This document shows, in pieces, positions 32,203 to 40,971 of a DNA stretch of 64,000 nt. Both the position numbers and the translations under genes were made by a program. The notes beneath the pieces were generated by a model, which saw nothing but the letters and a program-made list of their open reading frames with translations, was not told where the DNA came from and ran no database searches. The stretch's first letter is position 1; the number at the start of each line of letters is the position of its first letter. This DNA is from DASQFQ01 sp038238015 (GTDB taxonomy: Bacteria > Actinomycetota > Thermoleophilia > Solirubrobacterales > Solirubrobacteraceae), in assembly GCA_038238015.1 (NCBI GenBank), contig JBBRYA010000001.1, positions 85,782-149,781 on the forward strand. Direction: 5' to 3'.

Positions 32203-33414
32203 GTGGCCTTCACGATCCACGCGCGCGACCCCGGCTCGCGCGCCCGCACCGGCACGCTGTCGCTCGCCCACGGGCAGGTCCGCACCCCGGCGTTCGTTCC
32301 GCTGGCCACCAAGGCGGTGGTCAAGACGCTCGACGTCGCCGAGGTCGCCGAGCTGGGCTACGAGATGGTGCTCGGCAACACGTTCCACCTGTTCCTCACG
32401 CCCGGCCACGAGCTGATCGCCCGCCACGGCGGCCTGCACCGCTTCATGCGCTGGGACGGCCCGATCATCACCGACTCCGGCGGCTTTCAGGTCTTCTCGA
32501 TGGGCCACGGGACCGTCGCCGACGAGATCAAGGGCCGCGCCGCGCAGGCCGACGGCGAGCGCGCGGGGGCGATCCTCGACATCTCCGAGCAGGGCGTGGC
32601 CTTCCGCTCCTACCTCGACGGATCGCGGCGGTTCATGGGCCCGGAGACCTCGATGGAGGTCCAGGCCGCGCTGGGGTCGGACATCGCGCTGGTGTTCGAC
32701 GAGTGCCTGCCCTTCCACGTCTCGCGCGACTACACGGCCGCCTCGACCGAGCGCACTCACCGCTGGCTGGACCGCTGCCTGGCCTGGCACGCCGAGCACG
32801 GCCCGGAGGGCCAGCTCGTGTACGGGATCGTCCAAGGCGGCGTGCACGAAGACCTGCGGCGCGCCTCCGCTCAGGCGGTCGCCGCGCGCGCCTGCGGCGG
32901 GATCGCGATCGGCGGCTCGCTGGGGCAGGACAAGGCCCAGATGCACGAGGTCGTGGAGTGGACCGTCCAGGAGCTGGGCGGGCGGGTCGAGTCGCTCCCG
33001 CGCCACCTGCTTGGGATCGGGGAGGTCGACGACCTGCTGCGCGGCGTCGAGCTCGGGATCGACACCTTCGACTGCGCGATGCCGACCCGCCTCGGCCGCC
33101 ACGGCATGGCGATCGTGCCCGACCCAGACGCCCGCTGGCGCGTCGACCTCGCCAAGGGCCGCTACCGCGAGGCCGACGAGCCGTTGCTCGAAGGCTGCCC
33201 ATGCGCGGTCTGCGCGCGCGGCTACTCGCGGGCCTACCTGCACTACCTGCTGCGTTCGCGCGAGCTGACCGCGATGCGGCTGCTCACGCTGCACAACCTC
33301 GCCTACCTGCAGCGGCTGATGGCCGAGCTGCGAGCGGCGGTCGAGGAGGGCCGGCTCGCGGCAGCGACGGCGGCGTCGCGCGCGGGGGAGGCGCCGTGGG
33401 CGCTGGGCGGGTAG
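32203..33414 (+). CDS. tgt: tRNA-guanine transglycosylase
   Basis: The 403-residue enzyme has DSGGFQVFS (catalytic Asp), the GIVQGGVHEDLR substrate block and GVDDLL-type residues, and the second Asp in FDCAMPTRLGRHG. The zinc-binding CPCAVCARGYSRAYLHYLL closes the core. It inserts preQ1 at position 34 of GUN tRNAs on the way to queuosine. GTG 32203 directly follows the marR TAG. No other queuosine gene lies nearby. Confidence 0.95.
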   Translation: MAFTIHARDPGSRARTGTLSLAHGQVRTPAFVPLATKAVVKTLDVAEVAELGYEMVLGNTFHLFLTPGHELIARHGGLHRFMRWDGPIITDSGGFQVFSMGHGTVADEIKGRAAQADGERAGAILDISEQGVAFRSYLDGSRRFMGPETSMEVQAALGSDIALVFDECLPFHVSRDYTAASTERTHRWLDRCLAWHAEHGPEGQLVYGIVQGGVHEDLRRASAQAVAARACGGIAIGGSLGQDKAQMHEVVEWTVQELGGRVESLPRHLLGIGEVDDLLRGVELGIDTFDCAMPTRLGRHGMAIVPDPDARWRVDLAKGRYREADEPLLEGCPCAVCARGYSRAYLHYLLRSRELTAMRLLTLHNLAYLQRLMAELRAAVEEGRLAAATAASRAGEAPWALGG

Positions 33415-33423
33415 CGGCCGCCC
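33405..33423. terminator. short hairpin between convergent tgt and kinase genes
   Basis: GGGCGG (33405-33410) pairs with CCGCCC (33418-33423) over seven bases that include the tgt stop codon. No U-tract. Possibly a bidirectional terminator. Confidence 0.35.
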
Positions 33424-34665
33424 CTACTGCGTGTTGTCGTCGATCAGGCCCTTGAGGTCGTCGACGGCCTGCTGCACGTGGCCCTGGACGTTGTTCTTGA
33501 GCTGGATCGCGCGGTTGGAGCCCGCGTTGACCAGCTGGTAGCTCAACACGCCGATCACGAGGACGCCGAGCAGCAGGACGAGCGCGAAGATCGCGCGGAA
33601 CGGGCTGCGGCGCCTGCGCCGGGCCTGCGGAGGGACCGGCGCGGCGCGTGCCGCGCGGGCGGCGCGCTCCGGCGGCCGGCGCCGCGGGGGCTCGACCAGG
33701 GGCTCGAGCCGGCGGCGGGGGCGCGGCTGGGCGGACCGGGCGCGCGTCGAGGCGGTGCCGTCGCTGAGCATCTGCGTCGCGCTGGTCTCATCGGCCGCGA
33801 GGGCGCGGGTCGCGGCGGTGGGCTCGGGGGCGACGCCGCGCAGGCCGTCGCGCAGCGCGTGCTCCATCGCCGGCGCGTCCTCATAGCGCCCCTCGGGCCA
33901 CGGGTCCAGCGCGCGCATGATCGCCGCCGAGAGTTCCTCGGGGATGTCGCGGTCGAGGTCTGAGGGGGAGAGCGGGGGCCCCGCCTCCTGCTGGCGCGCG
34001 AGGTCGGTCAGCGACGCGGACTCGTAGGGCAGGCGGTTCGTCAGCAGCTGGTAGGAGACGACGCCGAGCGCGTAGAGGTCGGCCGCTGGGCCGGCGGGAT
34101 CGCCCCGGGCCTGCTCGGGCGAGAGGTAGGCGGCGGTGCCGAGCACCGAGCCGACCTTGGTGATCTCCGACTGCTCGGCGGCCTTGGCGATCCCGAAGTC
34201 GGCGAGCTTGACGACGCCCTCCAGGTTGCGCAGCAGGTTGCCCGGCTTGACGTCGCGGTGCACGACGCCGTTGCGATGCGCGTAGTCCAGGCCGCGGCAG
34301 GCCTGGCTGAGGATCGCCACCGCCTCCTGCGCGGGCAGCGCGCCGCCGTCACGGAGGATCTCGGCGCACGAGTGCCCGTCGACGTGCTCCATCACGATGA
34401 ACTGGCGGTGTGAGCCCTCGTCGAGCCCGAAGTCGAAGACCTGCACGATGTTGGGATGCACGAGCCGCGCGGCGGCCAGCGCCTCGCGCTTGAAGCGCGC
34501 GACAAAGCTCGCGTCCTCGGCCAGGTGCTCGGCGAGCAGCTTGACCGCGACGTAGCGCTCCAGGCGGGTGTCGAAGGCGAGCTGGACGGTGGCCATGCCG
34601 CCCACGCCGAGCCGGCGCTCGAGCCGGTAGCGGTCGGCGAACAGCTCGTCGGTGGCGCCGGTCAT
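33424..34665 (-). CDS. Ser/Thr protein kinase with one membrane segment
   Basis: A Hanks-type kinase: the Gly-rich loop LGVGGMATV, Lys 42 in VAVKLL, the catalytic loop HRDVKPGN, DFGIAKA and the P+1 region GTAAYLSPEQARG are all intact, so it should be active. A Pro/Arg-rich linker (about residues 295-355) leads to a membrane helix (FALVLLLGVLVIGVLSYQL) and a short external tail of about 40 residues without PASTA domains. It is the last gene of an operon with a Thr/Pro-rich lipoprotein and a metallophosphoesterase. Confidence 0.92.
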   Translation of the reverse strand: MTGATDELFADRYRLERRLGVGGMATVQLAFDTRLERYVAVKLLAEHLAEDASFVARFKREALAAARLVHPNIVQVFDFGLDEGSHRQFIVMEHVDGHSCAEILRDGGALPAQEAVAILSQACRGLDYAHRNGVVHRDVKPGNLLRNLEGVVKLADFGIAKAAEQSEITKVGSVLGTAAYLSPEQARGDPAGPAADLYALGVVSYQLLTNRLPYESASLTDLARQQEAGPPLSPSDLDRDIPEELSAAIMRALDPWPEGRYEDAPAMEHALRDGLRGVAPEPTAATRALAADETSATQMLSDGTASTRARSAQPRPRRRLEPLVEPPRRRPPERAARAARAAPVPPQARRRRRSPFRAIFALVLLLGVLVIGVLSYQLVNAGSNRAIQLKNNVQGHVQQAVDDLKGLIDDNTQ

Positions 34666-34668
34666 CGG

Positions 34669-35160
34669 CTAGCCGTTTCCGTTCGGTGTCGCATTCCCTG
34701 GAGTGACACCGCCGGTACTCGGCGGTTGCACAGTCGGTGTGCTGTCAGGCGCCGGGGTGTCGGTGGCACTGGGGGTCGGCGTCGGCGTTGCGGTCTTGTC
34801 CGGCGACGCGCTCGGAGTCGGCGTCTCGGTCGGCGCCGGGGTGTCGGTCGGGCTCGGCGTCGCCGACGGCTTGGGCGTGCAGTCCTTGGGCACCTGCAGG
34901 GCGAGGTGGTTGACCCATTGCACGAGGTTCGCCTTCAGCCGGATGCTCACCGTGGCCGGCAGCTCGGTGACCAGGGCGCGGGTGTCGTTGACGGCCCGCT
35001 CGGCGCCGCCGCAGTCGGAGTCGGTGGTCTTCTGGGCGATCTGGTCGGCCTGGTCCTTGAGCGCCTGCGCCTTGTCGGCGGGGATCATGCGAGCGTTGCT
35101 CGAGCCGCAGCCGGAGAGCAGCAGCACGGCGGCGAGGGCCAGGAGTGCAACGCGAGACAT
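34669..35160 (-). CDS. Thr/Pro-rich lipoprotein (163 aa)
   Basis: ATG 35160 follows AGAGGGG. A lipoprotein signal peptide ends in the lipobox LLSGC. A helical domain with two Cys (about residues 50 and 93) comes next, then a roughly 65-residue stretch of Thr/Pro/Ser/Ala repeats (TPSPTDTPAPTETP and so on) typical of cell-wall-spanning, possibly O-mannosylated linkers. It is separated from the kinase gene by only three bases. It could be a ligand-binding partner of that kinase, inferred only from position. Confidence 0.8.
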   Translation of the reverse strand: MSRVALLALAAVLLLSGCGSSNARMIPADKAQALKDQADQIAQKTTDSDCGGAERAVNDTRALVTELPATVSIRLKANLVQWVNHLALQVPKDCTPKPSATPSPTDTPAPTETPTPSASPDKTATPTPTPSATDTPAPDSTPTVQPPSTGGVTPGNATPNGNG

Positions 35161-35171
35161 CCCCTCTGACT

Positions 35172-35903
35172 CTATTGACCGTACTGCAGGCGCTCGGCCA
35201 GCGAGTCCGGCAGCTTGGCGGCGCGGATCGCGGCCTGGGCGGAGGCGATGTCGTACTCGGCGCGGCGCCACTCCGCCGTCCAGCGCTCGGTGTCGAGCAT
35301 GAGCCAGGCGGCGCGCGGGTCGCCGTCGCGCGGCTGGCCGGAGCTGCCGGGGTTGATCAGCCACTCGCCGGCGGAGATATCCAGCACGTCGCCCTCGCGC
35401 CGCGTGGAGCCGCTGGTGGGCTCGCCCTCCGGGCGGTGGAAGGACAGCGCCACGTGCGAGTGGCCGATGAACGAGACCCGATAGTCGGTCACGTCGAGGC
35501 ACAGCTCGGCGGTCAGGCCGGAGAGCACGTATTCCCAGATCGGGTCGCGCGGGGAGGCGTGGTAGAGCCCGACGCCCTCGGCGCCGCCCTCGGGCTTGAG
35601 CGAGAGCAGGAACTCGCGCGTCTCGTCGGAGATCGTCTCCTTCGTCCACTGCGCGGCGAGCGCGGCCCCGCGCGAGAAGTCCTCGAGCGAGAGCACGTCG
35701 ACGACCGCGAGGTCGTGGTTGCCGGCGAGGCAGATCGCGCAGTGCTCGCGGGCCAGGGCCACGCAGGCGTCGGGGTCGGCGCCGTAGCCCACCAGGTCGC
35801 CGAGGCACCACAGCTCCTCTGCCTCCGCGGCCTCCGCGGCCTCGATCACGGCCTGGAAGCCGTGCTTGTTGCCGTGGATGTCGGAGGCGATCGCGATGCG
35901 CAT
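35172..35903 (-). CDS. calcineurin-like metallophosphoesterase (YfcE/MJ0936 type)
   Basis: The motifs SDIHGN, LGDLVGYG, GNHD and GHSH occur in order over 243 residues, defining the two-metal phosphodiesterase site. Substrate is unknown; family members hydrolyse phosphodiesters or phosphomonoesters in vitro. It is the first gene of the phosphoesterase-lipoprotein-kinase operon and divergent from the M48 protease gene. Confidence 0.9.
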   Translation of the reverse strand: MRIAIASDIHGNKHGFQAVIEAAEAAEAEELWCLGDLVGYGADPDACVALAREHCAICLAGNHDLAVVDVLSLEDFSRGAALAAQWTKETISDETREFLLSLKPEGGAEGVGLYHASPRDPIWEYVLSGLTAELCLDVTDYRVSFIGHSHVALSFHRPEGEPTSGSTRREGDVLDISAGEWLINPGSSGQPRDGDPRAAWLMLDTERWTAEWRRAEYDIASAQAAIRAAKLPDSLAERLQYGQ

Positions 35904-35930
35904 GGTTTTAGGCCCGGGTGAGCGGCGACG

Positions 35931-35936
35931 TAGAGT
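35931..35936 (+). promoter_or_regulatory. candidate -10 element of the M48 protease gene
   Basis: TAGAGT ends seven bases before GTG 35944, part of the recurring near-start TAnnnT pattern. Confidence 0.4.
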
Positions 35937-35943
35937 CTCTTCG

Positions 35944-37158
35944 GTGCGGAGGACGCTGCGCCTGCCCTTGGCTCTGGTGGCCGCCGTCGTGGTGGCGGAG
36001 CTCGCCGTCGTGCTGCTGCGCCCCCGCGACCTCGGCCCCGAACCGGTTGTCGTCGACGCGCGAGCCTATTTCAGTGCGGCCCAGCTTGAAAAGGCCCAAG
36101 CGTTCAGGCGCGGCCAGCTCTTGCTCTATGGCGCGCAGCTGCTGATCGAGGGCGGCCTGCTGGTCCTGGTGGTGCGGCGCCCCCCGCGGCGGTTGCGGGC
36201 GGCCTTCCGCCGCCCCGTCCTCGCCGCCGCGGCCACCGCCGCGGCGCTGTCGGTGGCGCTCGGCCTCGCGCCGCTGCCGGTGAGCGCGGTGGCGCGCCAG
36301 CGCGCCAAGGACGTCGGGCTCGTGACCCAGGGCTGGGTGGGCTGGGCCGGCGACGTCGCCAAGAGCGAGGCGATCGGCGCCCTGATGGCGGGTGCGGGCG
36401 GTGCGCTGCTACTGGTCGGGATGCGCCGCTTCGGCTCGCGGTGGTGGATTCCCGGGGCCGCCGCGGTGGTCGTCTTCGGCGTCGTGATCACGTACGCGAG
36501 CCCGGTCGTGCTCGACCCGCTGTTCAACCGCTTCACGCCGCTCCCGGCCGGGCAGGCGCGCGGCGACGTGCTCGGCCTCGCCCGCGAGGCGGGGCTGCGC
36601 GTCGGGCAGGTCTACGAGGTCGACGCCTCGCGCCGGACGACTGCGGCCAACGCCTACGTGACCGGCCTCGGACACACCAAGCGGGTCGTCCTCTACGACA
36701 ACCTCCTGAAGGACTTCACCCCCGCGCAGACGCGCCTGGTCGTGGCACACGAGCTCGGCCACGTGCGCCACCGCGACGTCCCGCGCGGGCTGCTCTACCT
36801 CGCGATCGTCGCGCCGTTCGGGATGCTCGCCGTGGCGCTGCTGGGCGAGCGGCTCGCGCCCGCGGGCTCGGCCGGATCGCCCGCCGCGCTCCCCGGCTTC
36901 CTGCTGGCGGTCGCGCTCGTCGGCCCCACCGTGACCGTGGCCTCAAACCAGCTCTCACGCGCCGTCGAGCGCAGCGCCGACGCGTTCTCGCTCGAGCTCA
37001 CCCATGACCCGGGGACCTTCGAAGCCTTCCAGCGCAAGATCGCGATCTCGAACGTCGCCGACCCCGATCCGCCCGCCGTGCTGACCTTCCTGCTCGGCAC
37101 CCACCCGCCCACGATTGAGCGGATCGGGCTCGCCGAGGCGTTCAGGCGGAGCCGTTAG
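35944..37158 (+). CDS. M48 (Ste24-type) membrane metalloprotease
   Basis: The 404-residue protein has several membrane helices and the zinc motif HELGH (residues 269-273). The third ligand Glu lies in VERSADAFSLEL, as in CAAX prenyl protease 1 homologues. The N-terminal peptidase_M48_N region (residues about 35-190) is also present. GTG 35944 is chosen because TAGAGT lies seven bases upstream; in-frame ATGs further upstream sit inside the divergent neighbour. Its 3' end overlaps the convergent STAS gene by 17 bases. Confidence 0.9.
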   Translation: MRRTLRLPLALVAAVVVAELAVVLLRPRDLGPEPVVVDARAYFSAAQLEKAQAFRRGQLLLYGAQLLIEGGLLVLVVRRPPRRLRAAFRRPVLAAAATAAALSVALGLAPLPVSAVARQRAKDVGLVTQGWVGWAGDVAKSEAIGALMAGAGGALLLVGMRRFGSRWWIPGAAAVVVFGVVITYASPVVLDPLFNRFTPLPAGQARGDVLGLAREAGLRVGQVYEVDASRRTTAANAYVTGLGHTKRVVLYDNLLKDFTPAQTRLVVAHELGHVRHRDVPRGLLYLAIVAPFGMLAVALLGERLAPAGSAGSPAALPGFLLAVALVGPTVTVASNQLSRAVERSADAFSLELTHDPGTFEAFQRKIAISNVADPDPPAVLTFLLGTHPPTIERIGLAEAFRRSR

Positions 37159-37513
37159 CGCGCGGCGCGGCGGCGGCGAGGGCGGATCCGAGGTCCGGGT
37201 AGAGCTTGAAGCGCCCCGTGAGGTTCGTGATCTCCAGCAGCCGGCGCACCGGGCCGTCGGCCACCACCACGACGAGCGCCTTGCCGACGGCCTCGCACTC
37301 GCTGCTGGCGCGCATGATGGCGCCGAGCGCGGTGGAGTCGATGAACGTCGCGGGCAGCAGGTCGAGCACGACGGTGTGCTGGGGGCTCGCGGCCGCCATC
37401 GAGAGGACCGTCGCCAGGCGCGGCGCCGCGGACAGGTCGAGCTCGCCCTCGGCGGTCACCACGTGCGCGGCCTCGACGGCGTCGTGCTCGACCGAGAAGC
37501 TCTCCTGGGTCAC
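37142..37513 (-). CDS. STAS-domain anti-sigma factor antagonist
   Basis: The 123-residue protein is one STAS domain (AEGELDLSAAPRL ... VVLDLLPATFIDSTALGAI). The phosphorylatable Ser lies in the DSTALG motif, as in SpoIIAA/RsbV. GTG 37513 overlaps the stop of the DUF3467 gene (GTGA). It presumably releases a sigma factor from its anti-sigma kinase. No kinase or sigma gene is adjacent. A GTG much further upstream is not supported. Confidence 0.9.
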   Translation of the reverse strand: MTQESFSVEHDAVEAAHVVTAEGELDLSAAPRLATVLSMAAASPQHTVVLDLLPATFIDSTALGAIMRASSECEAVGKALVVVVADGPVRRLLEITNLTGRFKLYPDLGSALAAAAPRANGSA

Positions 37514-37836
37514 GTGCTGGTCTCCGAGCCGCCGCCCGTGCCGCGCCGGTTCTCGCCGAACTCGGGGAGGTTCTTGATCCCCTCCCGGGTGCTCCACTTG
37601 GAGTAGTTGTCCTCCATCGCGTCGATCAGCTCGCGCATGAAGCGCGCGGAGAGGTTCACGCGGGTGACCACGGTGCCGGGGATCTCCTCCTCCTCGACCT
37701 CGTGGTCGACGCGGGCGAAGGTGATCGTGAACTCGTAGTCGGAGTGCGAGACGTTCGCGAAGTTCGCGTAGACGCCTGCCATCACCTCGGGGGTGGTGTG
37801 GATGTTGATGTGACGCTCGGGCTCGTCCGCATCCAT
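37510..37836 (-). CDS. DUF3467 family protein (108 aa)
   Basis: The sequence INIHTTPEVMAGVYANF, YEFTITFARVDHE and VVTRVNLSARFMRELIDAME matches the DUF3467 family of small conserved bacterial proteins of unknown function. It is coupled by overlap to the STAS gene and divergent from rlmH with only 20 bases between the starts. No catalytic residues are obvious. A regulatory partnership with the STAS protein is an inference from the coupling. Confidence 0.85.
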   Translation of the reverse strand: MDADEPERHINIHTTPEVMAGVYANFANVSHSDYEFTITFARVDHEVEEEEIPGTVVTRVNLSARFMRELIDAMEDNYSKWSTREGIKNLPEFGENRRGTGGGSETST

Positions 37837-37844
37837 GCCGGACG

Positions 37845-37850
37845 TAGTAT
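37845..37850 (+). promoter_or_regulatory. candidate -10 element of rlmH
   Basis: TAGTAT ends six bases before GTG 37857, consistent with a leaderless rlmH transcript. Confidence 0.45.
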
Positions 37851-37856
37851 CGCGCA

Positions 37857-38264
37857 GTGCGCCTGATCGTGCTCGCCGTCGGCAGGCTGCGCCCGCCGTT
37901 CTCCGACGACGTGGAGCACTACCGCCGGCTGCTCGAGCATCAGGCCCGCCTGGAGCTGATCGAGGTGCGCGAGGACGAGGCGCTCGAGCGCCGGATCCCC
38001 GAGCGCGCCCACGTCGTGCTGCTCGACCGCACCGGTCGCACGTGGGGCTCCGAGGCCTTCGCGGGCTTCCTGGAGCAGCGCCGGCAGGCGGGCCTCGACG
38101 TCTGCTTCGTCGTCGGCGGGCCGTTCGGCACGACGCTCGAGCGTCCGCACGACACACTCTCCTTCGGCCCCATGACCCTTCCCCACCAACTCGCACGGGT
38201 GGTGCTGCTCGAACAGCTCTTCCGGGCGCACAAGATCCTCGCCAATGAGCCCTATCACCACTGA
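37857..38264 (+). CDS. rlmH: 23S rRNA pseudouridine-1915 N3-methyltransferase
   Basis: A 135-residue SPOUT methyltransferase. The SAM-knot region reads VVGGPFGTTLERPHDTLSFGPMTLPHQLARVVLLEQL, in pieces the RlmH hallmark (IGG-type loop, LSLS-type turn and QLYRA-type end RAHKILANEPYHH). It modifies helix 69 of 23S rRNA on 70S ribosomes. It overlaps the following channel gene by 20 bases. Confidence 0.95.
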   Translation: MRLIVLAVGRLRPPFSDDVEHYRRLLEHQARLELIEVREDEALERRIPERAHVVLLDRTGRTWGSEAFAGFLEQRRQAGLDVCFVVGGPFGTTLERPHDTLSFGPMTLPHQLARVVLLEQLFRAHKILANEPYHH

Positions 38265-39267
38265 GCGCCGCGACCTGCTGCGCTTCCTGCGCCGCCTGGC
38301 GATCCTCCTGGGCGCGGTCGCGCTGCTGGTCGCGGCGGGGACCCTGGGCTTCGTCCTGACCACGGACAAGGGGGTCTGGTTCTCCTTCTACTGGAGCCTC
38401 GACACGGTGGCCACGCTCGGCTCGGTGCCCGCACCGCCGCAGACCGGGGCGCAGGTCGTGAAGGTCCTGCTGCTGGTGCTCGGCGTCGGTACGCTCTTCT
38501 ACGCGCTGGTGACGGTCACCGAGTTCTTCGTGGCCGGCCACCTGGGCGAGCTGCTCGCCGAGCGGCGGATGCAGAAGATGATCGACTCCCTGACGGACCA
38601 CTACATCATCTGCGGATTCGGCCGCGTGGGCCGCCAGGTGGCACGCGACCTGCGCGCCGCGGGGGGCAAGTACGTGGTCGTGGACTCGACGCCGGAGAAC
38701 CGCGAGATCGCCGCCGAGACCGGGGTGCGGTTCATCGCCGGGGACCCGGGCGAGGACGACGTCATGCGCCAGGCCGGGATCGAGCGCGCCCGGGCGGTGA
38801 TCGCGTGCGTGGACTCCGACGCCGCGAACATCTTCATCGTGCTGACCGCCCGGCAGCTGCGCAACGACATCGAGATCGTCGCCCGCGCCTCGGTGGAGGA
38901 CTCCGAGAAGAAGCTGGCGCGCGCGGGCGCCGACCGCGTCATCTCGCCCTATAAGGCGTCCGGGACCGAGATGGCGCGCTATGCCCTGCACCCGCAGGTC
39001 GCCCGCCAGGTCGACGTCGCCCCCGAGTACCGCCTCGAGGAGATCGAGGTGTCCGAGGGCTGCGACGGCGTCGGCCAGAGCATCGGCGAGATCCGCGGCG
39101 GGGCCACGATCGTCGCGCTCAAGCGCGCCGACGGCGGGTTCTTGCCCATGCCGTCCGGAGAAGAGCGCCTGGAGGTCTGCGACGTGCTGCTCGCCATGGG
39201 CACCGTGCGGACCATGGATCGCCTGGAGGCCATCTTCGACGCCCCCGCCAAGGCCGCGCGCTCGTGA
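38245..39267 (+). CDS. TrkA-type ion channel with RCK domain and atypical filter
   Basis: The N-terminal 95 residues have two membrane helices around a pore loop. The RCK/TrkA_N domain (YIICGFGRVGRQVARDL, about residue 115) and a TrkA_C-like domain at the C-terminus follow. The selectivity filter, normally TVGYG, reads TVATLGS. Ion selectivity is therefore uncertain. The gene overlaps rlmH (20 bases) and argS (GTGA), so it is co-expressed with two translation genes. Confidence 0.85.
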   Translation: MSPITTERRDLLRFLRRLAILLGAVALLVAAGTLGFVLTTDKGVWFSFYWSLDTVATLGSVPAPPQTGAQVVKVLLLVLGVGTLFYALVTVTEFFVAGHLGELLAERRMQKMIDSLTDHYIICGFGRVGRQVARDLRAAGGKYVVVDSTPENREIAAETGVRFIAGDPGEDDVMRQAGIERARAVIACVDSDAANIFIVLTARQLRNDIEIVARASVEDSEKKLARAGADRVISPYKASGTEMARYALHPQVARQVDVAPEYRLEEIEVSEGCDGVGQSIGEIRGGATIVALKRADGGFLPMPSGEERLEVCDVLLAMGTVRTMDRLEAIFDAPAKAARS

Positions 39268-40874
39268 GCGCCCTCGACGAGCTGCGCGCCGGCGTCGAGG
39301 GCGCTGCCGCCGACCTGCGCGACGGCAAGCCCGCGCCGCAGGTTCGCCCGACGCTCGAGCGCCCGCCCCGCGCGGACTTCGGCGATTACTCGACCAACGC
39401 CGCGATGCTGCTCGCGCCGACGCTCGGCGCTCCGCCGCGCCAGATCGCCGAGCAGCTCGCTGAGCGGCTGTCGGGGCGGCTGGGCGCCCACCTCGAGCGG
39501 GTGGAGGTGGCGGGACCCGGCTTCCTCAACGTGTTCCTGTCGGACGCGTGGTTCGCCGCCGCGCTGCAGGACGTGCTGGACGCCGGCGAGGACTACGGGC
39601 GCGGGGCGCCCGAGCAGCCCGAGAAGGTGCTGGTCGAGTTCGTGTCGGCCAACCCGACCGGCCCGCTGACCGCCGCCAGCGGCCGCCACGCCGCGTTCGG
39701 GGACGCGCTCGCGCGGATCCTGGAGCACGCCGGCCACGCGGTAGATCGCGAGTACTACTTCAACGACAGCGGGTCGCAGGTGGAGCGCCTTGGCGAGTCG
39801 ATCCGCGCCCGCGCCCGCGGCGAGGCGCTGCCCGAGGACGGCTACCAGGGCGACTACGTCGCCGAGCTGGCCGCTGCGATCCCGGGCGCCGCGGAGCTCG
39901 ACGTGCAGGAGCTCACCCGGCACGGCGTGGAGGCGGTGGTCGCCGGCATCCGCGCGACGCTCGAGGCCTACCGGGTCCACTTCGACGGCTGGTTCCTCGA
40001 GCGCTCGCTGTTCGAGGGCAACCCGTCGGCGATCGACCGCGCCATCGCCCGGATGCAGGAGGGCGACCGGGTCTACCGCTCCGACGGCGCCCTCTGGCTG
40101 CGCACGACGGCGCTGGGCGACGACAAGGACCGCGTGCTCGAGCGCTCAAACGGCGAGGCGACCTACTTGGCCAAGGACGTCGCTTACCACGCGGGCAAGC
40201 TCGAGCGCGGCTACGACCGCCTGATCGACGTGCTCGGCGCCGACCATCACGGCTACATCGGCCGCATGAAGGCGGTCATGGCCGCACTCGGCGCCGACCC
40301 CGACCGCCTCGAGATCCCGATCCTCCAGTTCGTGCACATCGTCGAGGGCGGCCAGCGCGCGTCGATGTCCAAGCGCCGGGGCGACTTCATCATGCTCGAC
40401 GACCTGATGGCCGAGATCGGCGTGGACGCGGCGCGCTTCTTCATGCTCCAGCGCTCGCACGACTCGACGGTCGACCTCGACCTCGAGCTGGCCAAGCGCC
40501 AGGAGAAGGACAACCCGGTCTACTACGTGCAGTACCACCACGCCCGCTGCGCGTCGATCCTGCGCCAGGTCGAGGATCCCGGCGTGCCCCGGGACGGCGC
40601 CGGCCTGCACCAGTCAGAGCACGAGCTGATCAAGAAGCTGATCGCGTTCCCGGAAGAGGCGGCCGAGGCGGCCGAGCGCCGCGCGCCGCACCGGATCGCC
40701 GCCTACGCGCTCGAGCTCTCGCAGGCCTTCGCGGCCTTCTACCGCGACTGCCCGGTGCGTGACGCCGGGGCAGACGCCCTGCGCTCGTTCCGCCTCGCCG
40801 AGGTCCGGGCCACCAGGACCGTGATCGCCCAGAGCCTCGGGCTGCTGGGCGTGTCCGCGCCGGATTCGATGTAG
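39264..40874 (+). CDS. argS: arginyl-tRNA synthetase with altered HIGH motif
   Basis: The 536-residue protein follows the ArgS layout: an N-terminal Add-1-like domain, the EFVSANPTGPL block, the EYYFNDSGSQ catalytic strand, an insert, SMSKRRGDF as the KMSKS motif, and a helical DALR anticodon domain. Where the class I HIGH motif should be, B. subtilis ArgS has LHLGHARGAAVGD. Here the line reads LTAASGRHAAFGD. GTG 39264 overlaps the channel gene stop. Otherwise the conserved residues suggest an active enzyme, possibly a lineage variant. Confidence 0.92.
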   Translation: MSALDELRAGVEGAAADLRDGKPAPQVRPTLERPPRADFGDYSTNAAMLLAPTLGAPPRQIAEQLAERLSGRLGAHLERVEVAGPGFLNVFLSDAWFAAALQDVLDAGEDYGRGAPEQPEKVLVEFVSANPTGPLTAASGRHAAFGDALARILEHAGHAVDREYYFNDSGSQVERLGESIRARARGEALPEDGYQGDYVAELAAAIPGAAELDVQELTRHGVEAVVAGIRATLEAYRVHFDGWFLERSLFEGNPSAIDRAIARMQEGDRVYRSDGALWLRTTALGDDKDRVLERSNGEATYLAKDVAYHAGKLERGYDRLIDVLGADHHGYIGRMKAVMAALGADPDRLEIPILQFVHIVEGGQRASMSKRRGDFIMLDDLMAEIGVDAARFFMLQRSHDSTVDLDLELAKRQEKDNPVYYVQYHHARCASILRQVEDPGVPRDGAGLHQSEHELIKKLIAFPEEAAEAAERRAPHRIAAYALELSQAFAAFYRDCPVRDAGADALRSFRLAEVRATRTVIAQSLGLLGVSAPDSM

Positions 40875-40971
40875 GGGCGTTTCAGTCGCGCGAGCGAACT
40901 GCGGCTGGTGAGGAAGTGGGTGTGCAGGCCGCCGGGGCTAGCCCGGCCGGCGCGGGAGGTCGAGACCGCAC

